Shown: piece by piece, positions 37,931 through 45,751 of the stretch
Layout: the number at the start of each line of letters is the position of its first letter
Position numbering within the stretch: position 1 is the stretch's first letter
Assembly: GCF_003865015.1 (NCBI RefSeq)
Contig: NZ_BHVV01000001.1
Span: 496,001-560,000 of the forward strand
Length of the DNA: 64,000 nucleotides
From: Sulfurisoma sediminicola
GTDB lineage: Bacteria > Pseudomonadota > Gammaproteobacteria > Burkholderiales > Rhodocyclaceae
Direction of reading: 5' to 3'
Notes under the pieces: generated by a model
Databases searched by the model: none
Told to the model about the DNA's origin: nothing
Seen by the model: the letters and a program-made list of their open reading frames with translations, nothing else
Position numbers and translations under genes: made by a program

Positions 37931-37957
37931 GGGGCTGCTGCGGCAGCCCCTTCTTAT
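37931..37957 (+). terminator. Rho-independent terminator of rpoH
   Basis: An 8-bp stem GGGGCTGC/GCAGCCCC (37931-37938 and 37943-37950) with a 4-nt loop is followed by TTCTTATTT. It sits 22 bp after the rpoH stop and reaches the last codons of the convergent SCO gene. Confidence 0.85.
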
Positions 37958-38583
37958 TTGCCGGCCAGCAACAGCTTCAGGTCGGCCGCGATGTCCGCGG
38001 CCGGCGCACCGTGACGGACGTAGAGCCGCAGGCGCCCGTGCGGATCGAAGACGTAACTTCCCGCGGTATGGTCGAGAGTGTAACCGCCGGACGTCCCGGC
38101 CGCCTGTTTCGTATAGAACACCTTGAACTCCTTTGCCGCGGCCTCGGTCGCTGCCCGATCGCCTCGCAGGCCGAGGAAGCCCGGATTGAATTGGGCCATG
38201 TATTCGGCGATCAGCGCCGGCGTGTCCCGCTCGGGATCGAGGGTCACGAACACCACCTGCAGCTTCGCGCCGTCGCTGCCGAGAATTTTCACCACTTCTG
38301 CCATGGACGACAGTGTCGTCGGGCAGACGTCCGGGCACTGGGTGTAACCGAAGAACAGCACCACGGCCTTGCCGCGAAAATCCGCCAGCCGGCGCAACTG
38401 CCCCTTGGCGTCGGGCAGGGCGAAGTCACGGCCCCACTCGGTCGTACCGCTGATGTCGGTGGCACGGAAGGCCGGCCCACCGCCGCCGCAACCCGTCACG
38501 GCAAGCGCGGCCAGTACGAACAGCAGGCGCCCGGCAAGGGCAAAACCCCTTGCGCTGGAGTAGTTACTTCTGGTTGCAATCAT
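37954..38583 (-). CDS. SCO1/SenC-family copper protein
   Basis: A thioredoxin-fold protein that delivers copper to the CuA centre of cytochrome c oxidase or keeps its cysteines reduced. The 209-residue precursor has a basic N-terminus and hydrophobic segment with lipobox-like AVTGC (Cys about 32), so it is anchored to the inner membrane facing the periplasm. Copper ligands are the CPDVC pair (CxxxC) and the His in LDHTAGSYV. It is divergent from the oxidase operon, with an FNR-type site between. Confidence 0.95.
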   Translation of the reverse strand: MIATRSNYSSARGFALAGRLLFVLAALAVTGCGGGGPAFRATDISGTTEWGRDFALPDAKGQLRRLADFRGKAVVLFFGYTQCPDVCPTTLSSMAEVVKILGSDGAKLQVVFVTLDPERDTPALIAEYMAQFNPGFLGLRGDRAATEAAAKEFKVFYTKQAAGTSGGYTLDHTAGSYVFDPHGRLRLYVRHGAPAADIAADLKLLLAGK

Positions 38584-38613
38584 TTGGACCTAAAGTTACA
38601 CTGCCCCGAAAGT

Positions 38614-38627
38614 TTGATCCAGATCAA
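38614..38627. promoter_or_regulatory. FNR/Anr-type operator between SCO gene and oxidase operon
   Basis: TTGATCCAGATCAA matches the FNR/Anr consensus TTGAT-N4-ATCAA perfectly, and the palindrome extends one base each side (TTTGAT and ATCAAA). It is centred about 63 bp before the DUF2244 ORF start and 37 bp before the SCO start. FNR-family regulators sense oxygen through an Fe-S cluster. At an aa3 oxidase locus repression under low oxygen is the likeliest role. No clear -10 fits the class II activator spacing on either side. Confidence 0.75.
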
Positions 38628-38630
38628 ATG

Positions 38631-38653
38631 ACGCCCCCTTTTCCTGGGGGCGT
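38631..38653. other. Hairpin between the FNR site and the oxidase operon
   Basis: ACGCCCCC (38631-38638) and GGGGGCGT (38646-38653) form a perfect 8-bp stem with a 7-nt loop, TTTTCCT, followed by TTCGATT. It lies in the promoter or leader of the oxidase operon, 31 bp before the first ORF. It could be a leaky terminator or leader structure; function is unknown. Confidence 0.5.
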
Positions 38654-38683
38654 TTCGATTCTAAACGAGGGGAGATTCAGTCG

Positions 38684-39013
38684 ATGGCTTGGGTGATCGA
38701 AGGCCGCCGGTCCGTTCCGGGCCGGCCGCTCCCCTCCTCCCGTACCCCCGCATCCCCCTTGTTCTTTGCCATTCTGGCCATTGCGGCGGTCTCGCTGTTC
38801 ATCGCCGTCGCCTTTGCCCTGGCCGGTGCCTGGCTGGTACTGCCTTTCGCCGGCCTCGAACTCGCCGGCCTCGGCTGGGCCATCCATCGCCATGCCCGGT
38901 CTCCGGCCGGCGTGGCGCCGGCACCGGCTTTCCTCTGCCCGCAACGCGCGGCGGCGAGCCGGGTCTGCCCCCTTTCCATTGCCCCGTTCAACCAGAGGAG
39001 GAAGTTGTCTTGA
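38684..39013 (+). pseudogene. Truncated DUF2244 membrane protein
   Basis: A 109-residue ORF with a ribosome site GAGGGGAG. Its two hydrophobic helices (LFFAILAIAAVSLFIAVAFA and WLVLPFAGLELAGLGWAI) match the start of DUF2244 proteins, which usually lie just upstream of coxB in betaproteobacteria. After RHA (about residue 70) the expected soluble C-terminal half is missing, replaced by a Pro/Ala-rich stretch that runs into coxB, overlapping its start as TTGA. Only about 120 bp remain between the helices and coxB, so the rest has been deleted. The shortened protein may still be made. Confidence 0.6.
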
Positions 39014-40167
39014 AGACTCTTGTCCGACTGGCGCAGCTGCTTGCCGCGCTGTCACCGCTACCGGCGCTCGCCGACTACAAGTGGAACTTCCCCGAGCCGG
39101 TGACGCCGATCGCCCGCGACACGCTGCACATCCACAACGAGTTCATGCTGATCATCACCGCGCTCTTCTTGGTGGTGTTCGCGATCATGATCTATTCGAT
39201 GGTCAAGCACCGCAAGAGCCTTGGCCACCAACCCGCCAAGTTCACCGGCCCGACCGGCAGGATCCAGTGGTTCTGGGCGTTCGTGCCCTTCGCCATTCTG
39301 CTGTTCATCGACTTCGTGCTGATGGGCATCCCGGCGGTGCACGCCATCATCGACATGGAAGACACCAAGAACAAGGCCGACATGGTGCTCAAGGTCACCG
39401 GCATGCAGTGGAAGTGGCAGTACGAATACCCCGAGGCCGGCGTCAAGTTCATCTCCACCCTGTCCACGCCGCGCGAGCAGATCGAGAACAAGGCCGCCAA
39501 GGGCGAGCACTACCTGCTCGAGGTCGACAACCCGGTGGTGCTGCCGGTCGGCAAGAAGGTGCGCGTGCTGCTGACCTCGACCGACGTCATCCACACTTGG
39601 TGGGTGCCGCAGTTCGGCGTCAAGCGCGACGCCATTCCCGGCTTCCTGCGCGAGACCTGGGTCAAGATCGAGAAGCCCGGAATCTACCGCGGCCAGTGCG
39701 CCGAGCTCTGCGGCAAGGACCACGGCTACATGCCGGTGGAGGTGCATGCCGTGCCCGAGCCCGAGTACCTCGCCTGGCTCGACAAGAAGAAATCCGAGCA
39801 GGCCGCCGCCGCGGGCGGCGCCGACCGCGCCTGGAGCAAGGACGAGCTGCTGGCCAAGGGCAAGGAAGTCTACGAGAAGCAGTGCGCGGTCTGCCACCAG
39901 CCCGAAGGGCAGGGCCTGCCGCCGGCCTTCCCGGCGCTCAAGGGCAGCAAGATCGTCAATGGCCCGCTGCTCTCGCCCGCCGGCAAGATCATCGCCGACA
40001 GCCATGTCGACCGCGTGATGAACGGCAAGGCCGGCACCGCGATGCAGGCATTCAAGAACACGCTGTCCGACGTCGAGCTCGCCTCGGTCATCACCTTCGA
40101 GCGCAATGCGCTCGGCAACAGCAAGGGCGACATGATCCAGCCCGCCCAGATCAAGTCTTTGCGCTAA
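39010..40167 (+). CDS. coxB: Cytochrome c oxidase subunit II with fused cytochrome c domain (caa3-like)
   Basis: Receives electrons at the CuA centre. I start it at TTG 39010, preceded by AGAGGAGG, giving 385 residues: MKTLVRLAQLLAALSPLPALA (signal peptide), two membrane helices (about 40-65 and 85-110), and a cupredoxin domain with CuA ligands in CAELCGKDHGYMPVEVH. The C-terminal cytochrome c domain has haem motif CAVCHQ and a Met ligand in a later loop. The fused cytochrome makes this a caa3-type subunit. The non-ATG start overlaps the upstream ORF stop. Confidence 0.96.
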   Translation: MKTLVRLAQLLAALSPLPALADYKWNFPEPVTPIARDTLHIHNEFMLIITALFLVVFAIMIYSMVKHRKSLGHQPAKFTGPTGRIQWFWAFVPFAILLFIDFVLMGIPAVHAIIDMEDTKNKADMVLKVTGMQWKWQYEYPEAGVKFISTLSTPREQIENKAAKGEHYLLEVDNPVVLPVGKKVRVLLTSTDVIHTWWVPQFGVKRDAIPGFLRETWVKIEKPGIYRGQCAELCGKDHGYMPVEVHAVPEPEYLAWLDKKKSEQAAAAGGADRAWSKDELLAKGKEVYEKQCAVCHQPEGQGLPPAFPALKGSKIVNGPLLSPAGKIIADSHVDRVMNGKAGTAMQAFKNTLSDVELASVITFERNALGNSKGDMIQPAQIKSLR

Positions 40168-40177
40168 GGAGCCATCC

Positions 40178-41785
40178 ATGAGTGTCGCAACCACCACCGT
40201 CCCCGGCCACGCCGGAGAGCATCACGGCGAGCACCATCCCGCCGGCATCCTGCGCTGGCTGACCACGACGAACCACAAGGACATCGGCACGATGTACCTG
40301 ACGTTCGCGCTGACCATGTTCTTCGTCGGCGGCGCCATGATCCTCGCCGTGCGCGCCGAGCTGTGGCAGCCCGGCCTGCAGCTGATGAAGCCGGAATTCT
40401 TCAACCAGCTGATCGGCATCCACGCGCTGGTGATGATCTTCGCCGCACTGATGCCGGCCGCCACCGGTTTCGCCAACTGGCAGATCCCGCTGATGATCGG
40501 CGCCCCCGACATGGCCCTGCCGCGCGTCAACAACTGGGGCTTCTGGCTGCTGCCGCCGGCGGCGATCCTGCTGACCCTGCCCTTCACGCTGGCGCTGTTC
40601 GGCATCGGCGACGGCGCCCTGGCCACGGGCTGGACCTTCTACGCCCCGCTGTCGGTGCAGGGCGGCCTCGGCGTCGATTTCGCCATCTTCGCCGTGCATA
40701 TCCTCGGCGTGTCGTCCATCCTCGGCTCGATCAACATCATCGTCACCATCTTCAACATGCGCGCGCCCGGCATGACCATGATGAAGCTGCCGCTGTTCGC
40801 CTGGGGCTGGCTGATCACCGCCTTCCTGCTGATCGCCACCATCCCAGTGCTGGCCGGCGCGGTGACCATGCTGCTGACCGACCGCCACTTCGGCACCCAC
40901 TTCTTCGACGCGGCCGGCGGCGGCGACCCGATCCTGTTCCAGCACCTGTTCTGGTTCTTCGGCCACCCCGAGGTCTACATCCTGCTGCTGCCGGTGTGGG
41001 GCCTGATGCCGCACGTGCTGGCGACCTTCTCGCGCAAGCCGATCTACGGCTACAAGGCGCAGGTGTATGGCTTCATCGGCATCGGCGTGCTGTCGGTGAT
41101 CGTCTGGGCCCACCACTTCTTCACCGTGGGCATGCCGGTGCCGGCGCTGATCTACTTCATGTTCAGTACCATGGCGATCTCGCTGCCGCTGGCGGTGCTG
41201 TTCTTCTGCTGGATCGCCACCATGTGGAAGGGCGCCATGAGCTTCGAGACGCCGATGCTGTTCGCCACCGGCTTCATCGTGCTCTTCGGCATCGCCGGCC
41301 TCACCGGCCTGGTGCTGGCCGACGTCGCGGCCGACGCGCAGTACCACCACAGCTACTTCGTCGTCGCCCATTTCCACTACGCGCTGTTCGCCGGCGGCAT
41401 CATGGGCGTGATGACCGGCGTCTATTACTGGCTGCCGAAATGGACCGGCCACATGTACGACGAGAAGCTGGGCAAGTGGCACTTCTGGCTCACCGTCGTC
41501 TCCTTCAACCTGACCTTCATCCCGCAGTTCTTCCTCGGACTGGCCGGCATGCCGCGGCGCATCCCGGACTACGCGCTGCAATTCACCGAGTTCAACATGA
41601 TCTCGACCGTGGCCGCCTTCATCCTCGGCCTGTCGCAGCTGCTCTTCGCCTACAACATCTGGAAGTGCGTCAAGGGTGGTCCGAAGGCGTCCGACAAGGT
41701 GTGGGAAGGCGCCGAAGGGTTGGAATGGCAACTGCCCTCGCCGCCGCCCTACCACTCGTGGGAAACCCAGCCGGTGGTGAAGTGA
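40178..41785 (+). CDS. ctaD: Cytochrome c oxidase subunit I
   Basis: The 12-helix catalytic core that holds haem a and the haem a3-CuB centre, reducing oxygen and pumping protons. The 535 residues show the CuB-region HPEVYIL, the tyrosine crosslink segment and the paired HHSYFVVAHFHYALFAGG haem ligands near the C-terminal third. AAGGAG precedes the start. It is followed by a 41-residue ORF with a one-base overlap. Confidence 0.98.
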   Translation: MSVATTTVPGHAGEHHGEHHPAGILRWLTTTNHKDIGTMYLTFALTMFFVGGAMILAVRAELWQPGLQLMKPEFFNQLIGIHALVMIFAALMPAATGFANWQIPLMIGAPDMALPRVNNWGFWLLPPAAILLTLPFTLALFGIGDGALATGWTFYAPLSVQGGLGVDFAIFAVHILGVSSILGSINIIVTIFNMRAPGMTMMKLPLFAWGWLITAFLLIATIPVLAGAVTMLLTDRHFGTHFFDAAGGGDPILFQHLFWFFGHPEVYILLLPVWGLMPHVLATFSRKPIYGYKAQVYGFIGIGVLSVIVWAHHFFTVGMPVPALIYFMFSTMAISLPLAVLFFCWIATMWKGAMSFETPMLFATGFIVLFGIAGLTGLVLADVAADAQYHHSYFVVAHFHYALFAGGIMGVMTGVYYWLPKWTGHMYDEKLGKWHFWLTVVSFNLTFIPQFFLGLAGMPRRIPDYALQFTEFNMISTVAAFILGLSQLLFAYNIWKCVKGGPKASDKVWEGAEGLEWQLPSPPPYHSWETQPVVK

Positions 41786-41910
41786 TGAACGCGAACTTCA
41801 CTGAAGCTGAACTCGCCCAGCGTCGTACGGCCTCGCGCAGGATGGCATGGCTGATCGGCGCGGTGGTGCTGGCCATCTACATCATCGGCTTTTTCTTCAA
41901 GCGCGGATGA
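41785..41910 (+). CDS. Small single-helix protein of the oxidase operon (assembly-type)
   Basis: A 41-residue protein with charged N-terminus (MNANFTEAELAQRRTASRR) and one hydrophobic helix (AWLIGAVVLAIYIIGFFFKRG). It overlaps the ctaD stop by one base and the ctaG start by ATGA, so it is certainly placed to be translated. Small proteins at this position are annotated in relatives as cytochrome oxidase small assembly proteins. The exact role is not established. Confidence 0.85.
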   Translation: MNANFTEAELAQRRTASRRMAWLIGAVVLAIYIIGFFFKRG

Positions 41911-42530
41911 CCTCCTCTCATGCCCCGCTGGTGAAGCGCCTGCTGCTGCTCGTGGCCGGCGCCTTCGCCTTCGCCTTCGCGCTGGTGCCGCTCTACAACG
42001 TGCTGTGCGAGGCGACCGGATTCAACGGCAAGACGGCGGGGCAGGGTACGGCGAAGAGCGGCGTCATCCGCGACGGCTTCGGCATCGGCGGGCTGACCGT
42101 CGGCGCGGCAGTGGCGACGCCGGCACCGTCGCAGATCGACCGCAGCCGCACCGTGGCGGTCGAGTTCACCGGCACCGTGATGCCCGGCCTGCCTTGGGAG
42201 ATGCGTCCGCTCACCGTCAGCCTCGACACCCATCCGGGCGAGATGCAGCAGGTGCGTTACCTGGTGCGCAACACCTCGAGCCGCCCCGTCACGGCCCAGG
42301 CCATCCCCAGCGTGACCCCGGGCCAGGCCGCGCAGCACTTCGACAAGATCGAATGCTTCTGTTTCAGCCAGCAGTCGCTGGCACCCGGCGAGTCCAAGGA
42401 AATGCCGCTGACCTTCATCGTCAAGCCGGACATCGACAAGGACATCCGCCACATCACCCTTTCCTACGCATTCTTCAGCATCGACGGCCAGCGCGAGGCG
42501 CTGACCGCAAAACCGGAGGCCAAGCAATGA
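41907..42530 (+). CDS. ctaG: Cytochrome c oxidase assembly protein CtaG (Cox11)
   Basis: Delivers copper to the CuB site of subunit I. The ATG at 41907 gives 207 residues with one N-terminal helix (about 12-30) and a periplasmic immunoglobulin-like domain. Copper ligands are the Cys pair in CFCFSQQSL, and LYNVLCEATGFNGKT is the conserved membrane-proximal segment with a further Cys. It overlaps both neighbours by ATGA. Confidence 0.97.
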   Translation: MTSSHAPLVKRLLLLVAGAFAFAFALVPLYNVLCEATGFNGKTAGQGTAKSGVIRDGFGIGGLTVGAAVATPAPSQIDRSRTVAVEFTGTVMPGLPWEMRPLTVSLDTHPGEMQQVRYLVRNTSSRPVTAQAIPSVTPGQAAQHFDKIECFCFSQQSLAPGESKEMPLTFIVKPDIDKDIRHITLSYAFFSIDGQREALTAKPEAKQ

Positions 42531-43399
42531 CCGAATCCATGGCGGCGCAGCCGCACAGCCACCACTATCATGTGCCGCAGCCGAGCCTGTACCCCTTCAT
42601 CCTGTCGGGCGGGATGTTCACCCTGGCGCTGGGCTTCATCCTCAAGATGAACGGCTTCGCACCCGGCCCCTGGGTCATGCTCGGCGGCGTCGGCATCATC
42701 CTCTACGTGCTGTTCGGCTGGTTCGGCAAGGTGATCGGCGAATCGCAGGCCGGCGCCTACCGCGACTGGGAAGACAAGTCCTTCCGCTACGGCATGGTCT
42801 GGTTCATCGCATCGGAGGTCGCCTTCTTCGCCGCCTTCTTCGGCGCGCTGTTCTACGTGCGCACCATCTCGGTGCCCGAACTCGGCAACATGGTGTCCGC
42901 CCACGGCACCACCCTGTGGCCCGACTTCACCGGCGCCTGGCCCTCGGCCGGTCCGAAAGGCGCGCAGTTCACGCCCATGGGTGCCTGGGGCATCCCCGCG
43001 CTCAACACCGCGCTACTTCTGTCATCCGGTGTGACGGTGACCTGGGCGCACTGGGCGCTATTGAAGAACAAGCGGACGCAGCTCAACCTCGGGCTGGCGG
43101 CGACCGTGCTCCTGGGTGCGACGTTCCTCGGCTTCCAGGCCTACGAGTACTACCACGCCTACCATGAGCTGGGCCTGACGCTGGGCGCCGGCGCCTACGG
43201 CGCGACCTTCTACATGCTGACCGGTTTCCACGGCTTCCACGTGACGCTCGGCGCCATCATGCTGACGGTGATCCTCGGCCGCACGCTCAAGGGCCACTTC
43301 ACGCCCGAGCGCCATTTCGCCTTCGAGGGCGTGGCCTGGTACTGGCACTTCGTCGACGTGGTGTGGCTGCTGCTGTTCGTGCTGGTCTACTGGCTGTAA
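42527..43399 (+). CDS. ctaE: Cytochrome c oxidase subunit III
   Basis: A seven-helix structural subunit that stabilises proton uptake. The 290 residues begin MTESMAAQPHSHHYHVPQPS and contain FIASEVAFFAAFFGALF, LTGFHGFHVTLGAIML and WYWHFVDVVWLLLFVLVYW, all characteristic. The protein is coupled to ctaG by ATGA. Its last 13 bp overlap the 3' end of a convergent small gene. Confidence 0.98.
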   Translation: MTESMAAQPHSHHYHVPQPSLYPFILSGGMFTLALGFILKMNGFAPGPWVMLGGVGIILYVLFGWFGKVIGESQAGAYRDWEDKSFRYGMVWFIASEVAFFAAFFGALFYVRTISVPELGNMVSAHGTTLWPDFTGAWPSAGPKGAQFTPMGAWGIPALNTALLLSSGVTVTWAHWALLKNKRTQLNLGLAATVLLGATFLGFQAYEYYHAYHELGLTLGAGAYGATFYMLTGFHGFHVTLGAIMLTVILGRTLKGHFTPERHFAFEGVAWYWHFVDVVWLLLFVLVYWL

Positions 43400-43584
43400 C
43401 CGGGAATCAATCCCGTGCGAAAGCCGACCAGCAGCAGGATGAACAGCGTAGCCGAGAGGCCGATGCGCAGCGTCAGCGCGCGCACGGTGCGCTCGCCCGC
43501 GCCGCGGTCCTGGTAGAGAAAGAACAGGCCCGAGAACAGGCTGCCGACGATGGCGAGCAACATCAACACGGCGAAAATCTTCAT
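43387..43584 (-). CDS. Twin-transmembrane small protein (DUF2909 type)
   Basis: A 65-residue protein with two hydrophobic helices (KIFAVLMLLAIVGSLFSGLF and GLSATLFILLLVGFRTG) and a charged turn (YQDRGAGERTVRAL). It lies on the opposite strand within the oxidase cluster. Its stop is inside the ctaE end, and its ATG shares the sequence CATG with the SURF1 ATG. DUF2909 genes are frequent next to SURF1 in betaproteobacteria; a role in oxidase biogenesis is inferred from position only. Confidence 0.8.
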   Translation of the reverse strand: MKIFAVLMLLAIVGSLFSGLFFLYQDRGAGERTVRALTLRIGLSATLFILLLVGFRTGLIPGYSQ

Positions 43585-44377
43585 GGCGGAACCTCCTGAA
43601 CAGGCGCCCGTCGAGTATGCGCGCGACGCGGTGCCGGCGGCAAGCGCCTCGCGCAGGGGCATCCTCGTCTGGGGCGGGCTGCTGGTCGTCGCGCTGGTCA
43701 CCGGCTTTGTCTCGCTCGGCCTGTGGCAGTGGAACAAATACGCAGTCAAGACTGAACGGCAATCCGAACTCGACCAGCGCAGCCATGACGCCCTGATCGC
43801 CATGCCGCACCGTACCACCAACGCCCCGCAGGAAGTCCCCTTGGGGGACGCCGACTTTTTGCGCTACCGCCATGTCGAGCTGACCGGTGAATTCGAACCC
43901 GCGCGGCAGATCCTCATCGACAACCGAGTCGACCCGACGACCGAGCGCGCCGGCTACCACGTGGTGACGCCGCTGCACCTGGCCGGCAGCGACATGCGCG
44001 TGCTGGTCAACCGCGGCTGGGTGCCGGCTGCGGCCGACCATCGCGTGCTGCCCGAGATCGCCACGCCCGTCGGGCCGGTAACGCTGACCGGCATCGCCGT
44101 GGTGCCGCCGGCCAGATTCTTCACCCTCGCTCAGCCCGCCGCCGGCTGGCAGCCGGTCTGGCAGAACCTCGATCTTGCCCGCTACGCCGCCGCCGCGCCA
44201 TGGCCGCTGCAGCCCGTGGTCGTCGAACTCGACCCGACCGCGCCGCATGGCTACGCCCGGGCATGGCCGCGTCCCGACGAGCGCGCCGACAAGCACCTTT
44301 CCTATGCCCTGCAATGGTTCGGCTTCGCCGCAAGCAGCATAGGCATCTGGCTTTTCTTCCTCCTGCGCCGCCCATGA
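43583..44377 (+). CDS. SURF1-family oxidase assembly protein
   Basis: Helps insert haem a into subunit I. From ATG 43583 it has 264 residues: one N-terminal helix (about 28-46, GGLLVVALVTGFVSLGLWQW), a periplasmic domain with the SURF1 motif VNRGWVP and a second C-terminal helix (SSIGIWLFFLLRR). An upstream ATG at 43550 and an internal GTG are alternative starts. The chosen ATG overlaps the divergent DUF2909 start. Its stop overlaps the next gene by ATGA. Confidence 0.93.
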   Translation: MAEPPEQAPVEYARDAVPAASASRRGILVWGGLLVVALVTGFVSLGLWQWNKYAVKTERQSELDQRSHDALIAMPHRTTNAPQEVPLGDADFLRYRHVELTGEFEPARQILIDNRVDPTTERAGYHVVTPLHLAGSDMRVLVNRGWVPAAADHRVLPEIATPVGPVTLTGIAVVPPARFFTLAQPAAGWQPVWQNLDLARYAAAAPWPLQPVVVELDPTAPHGYARAWPRPDERADKHLSYALQWFGFAASSIGIWLFFLLRRP

Positions 44378-44844
44378 ATGCCGCCACCCTGAATATGCCC
44401 CGCATCGCCCTGTCCAGCGCGCAGCGCACGCTGCTGCTGCTCCTCGCCCTCTCGCTGCTGCCCATCGCCATCGGCGCGGGCCTCTACTTCTTCGGCTGGC
44501 AACCGGGCAAGACCGCCAATCACGGCACGCTGATCACCCCGCCCGTGGCCGTCGGGCTGGATGGCGTGAAGGGCAAATGGTCGCTGCTGCTGGTCGGCGA
44601 TTCGGGCAATGCCGATCGCCTCGACGAGCTGCGCCGCGTGCGCGTGGTGCTGGCCAAGGAATGGCAGCGCACCCAGCACCTCGCCCTCGACGCGCGGCCC
44701 GCCGCATTGGCCGACCTGCCCGCGGGCACGGTCGTCATCGTCGATCCCAACGGCCTGGCGATGATGCGCTATCCGCCCGGCGCCGATGCCCAAGGCATCC
44801 GCGCCGATCTCGAACGGCTTCTCAAATACTCCTGGATAGGCTGA
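44374..44844 (+). CDS. Membrane-anchored thioredoxin-like protein of the oxidase cluster
   Basis: A 156-residue protein with one N-terminal helix (about 20-41, [21 protein letters not shown]) and a periplasmic domain with [22 protein letters not shown] and [31 protein letters not shown]. The latter resembles the end of SCO/thioredoxin folds, but the CxxxC pair is absent. Homologues lie between SURF1 and haem A synthase genes in many proteobacteria; function is not known. Confidence 0.85.
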   Translation: MNAATLNMPRIALSSAQRTLLLLLALSLLPIAIGAGLYFFGWQPGKTANHGTLITPPVAVGLDGVKGKWSLLLVGDSGNADRLDELRRVRVVLAKEWQRTQHLALDARPAALADLPAGTVVIVDPNGLAMMRYPPGADAQGIRADLERLLKYSWIG

Positions 44845-44851
44845 TCCGACC

Positions 44852-45751
44852 ATGTCCGCACTCAACGCCACCGCCACCCTGCCGCTGTCGCAACGCCTCG
44901 CTGCCTTCTTCGAGCTGTGCAAGCCGCGCGTAAACACGCTGATCGTGTTCACGGCGATGATCGGCATGCTGCTCGCCTCGCCCGACTTTCCGCCGCTGGC
45001 GCGCTTCCTCGTCGCCTCGCTCGGCATCGCACTGGTCGCGGGCGCCGCCGCCGCCATCAACTGCCTGGTCGAACGCACCATCGACGCCCGCATGGCCCGC
45101 ACCCGCGCCCGCGCCACCGCGCGCGGGGCGATTTCCTCGACCGAGACGCTGACGCTGGCCATGCTGGTCGGCGGCACCGGCCTGTGGCTGCTGCACGCCT
45201 TCATCAACGACCTGACGATGTGGCTGACGCTGGCCACCTTCCTCGGCTACGCGGTGATCTACACCGTGGTGCTCAAGCCCGCCACGCCGATGAACATCGT
45301 CATCGGCGGCGCCTCGGGCGCGATGCCGCCGGTGCTGGGCTGGGCGGCGATGACCGGCAGCATCGGCGCGGAGCCGCTGGCCCTGTTCCTGATCATCTTC
45401 CTGTGGACGCCGCCGCACTTCTGGGCGCTGGCATGCTACCGTCGCGAGGAATATGCCAAGGCCGGCCTGCCGATGCTGCCGGTCACGCACGGCGTGGCCT
45501 TTACCTGCCAGCACATCCTGCTCTACACCGTGATGCTCGCCGCCGGCAGCCTGATCCCGGTTTCGCTGGGCATGAGCGGCGCGATCTATCTCGGCGCGGT
45601 GACGCTGCTGAACCTGGTATTCCTGGGCTTCGCCGTCCAGCTCATCCGCCAGTACAGCGACGCGCTGGCGAAGCGGACCTTCGGCTATTCCATCGTCTAT
45701 CTCACGCTGCTGTTCGCGGCGCTGTTCGCCGACCGTCTGCTGCCTGTCTGA
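44852..45751 (+). CDS. ctaB: Protohaem IX farnesyltransferase (haem O synthase)
   Basis: Adds the farnesyl chain to haem b, making haem O for the oxidase. The 299 residues form about nine helices of the UbiA fold. The first prenyl-binding motif lies in [19 protein letters not shown] and the second in [21 protein letters not shown]. It follows the preceding gene by 7 bp, and its stop overlaps the ctaA start by one base (TGATG). Confidence 0.97.
   Translation: MSALNATATLPLSQRLAAFFELCKPRVNTLIVFTAMIGMLLASPDFPPLARFLVASLGIALVAGAAAAINCLVERTIDARMARTRARATARGAISSTETLTLAMLVGGTGLWLLHAFINDLTMWLTLATFLGYAVIYTVVLKPATPMNIVIGGASGAMPPVLGWAAMTGSIGAEPLALFLIIFLWTPPHFWALACYRREEYAKAGLPMLPVTHGVAFTCQHILLYTVMLAAGSLIPVSLGMSGAIYLGAVTLLNLVFLGFAVQLIRQYSDALAKRTFGYSIVYLTLLFAALFADRLLPV

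Noticed and set aside
37954-37957. A shared bidirectional terminator for SCO and rpoH
   Set aside because: The hairpin has a T-rich tail only on the plus strand, so I assign it to rpoH alone.
38631-38653. Hairpin as a terminator of the SCO transcript
   Set aside because: It lies upstream of the SCO gene, not downstream, so it cannot end that transcript. It remains unexplained leader structure.
40151-41755. 534-codon open frame on the minus strand opposite ctaD
   Set aside because: Composed of Glu, His, Gln and Arg repeats from the antisense of a hydrophobic protein; no start-site signal or domain. The plus-strand oxidase subunit is certain.
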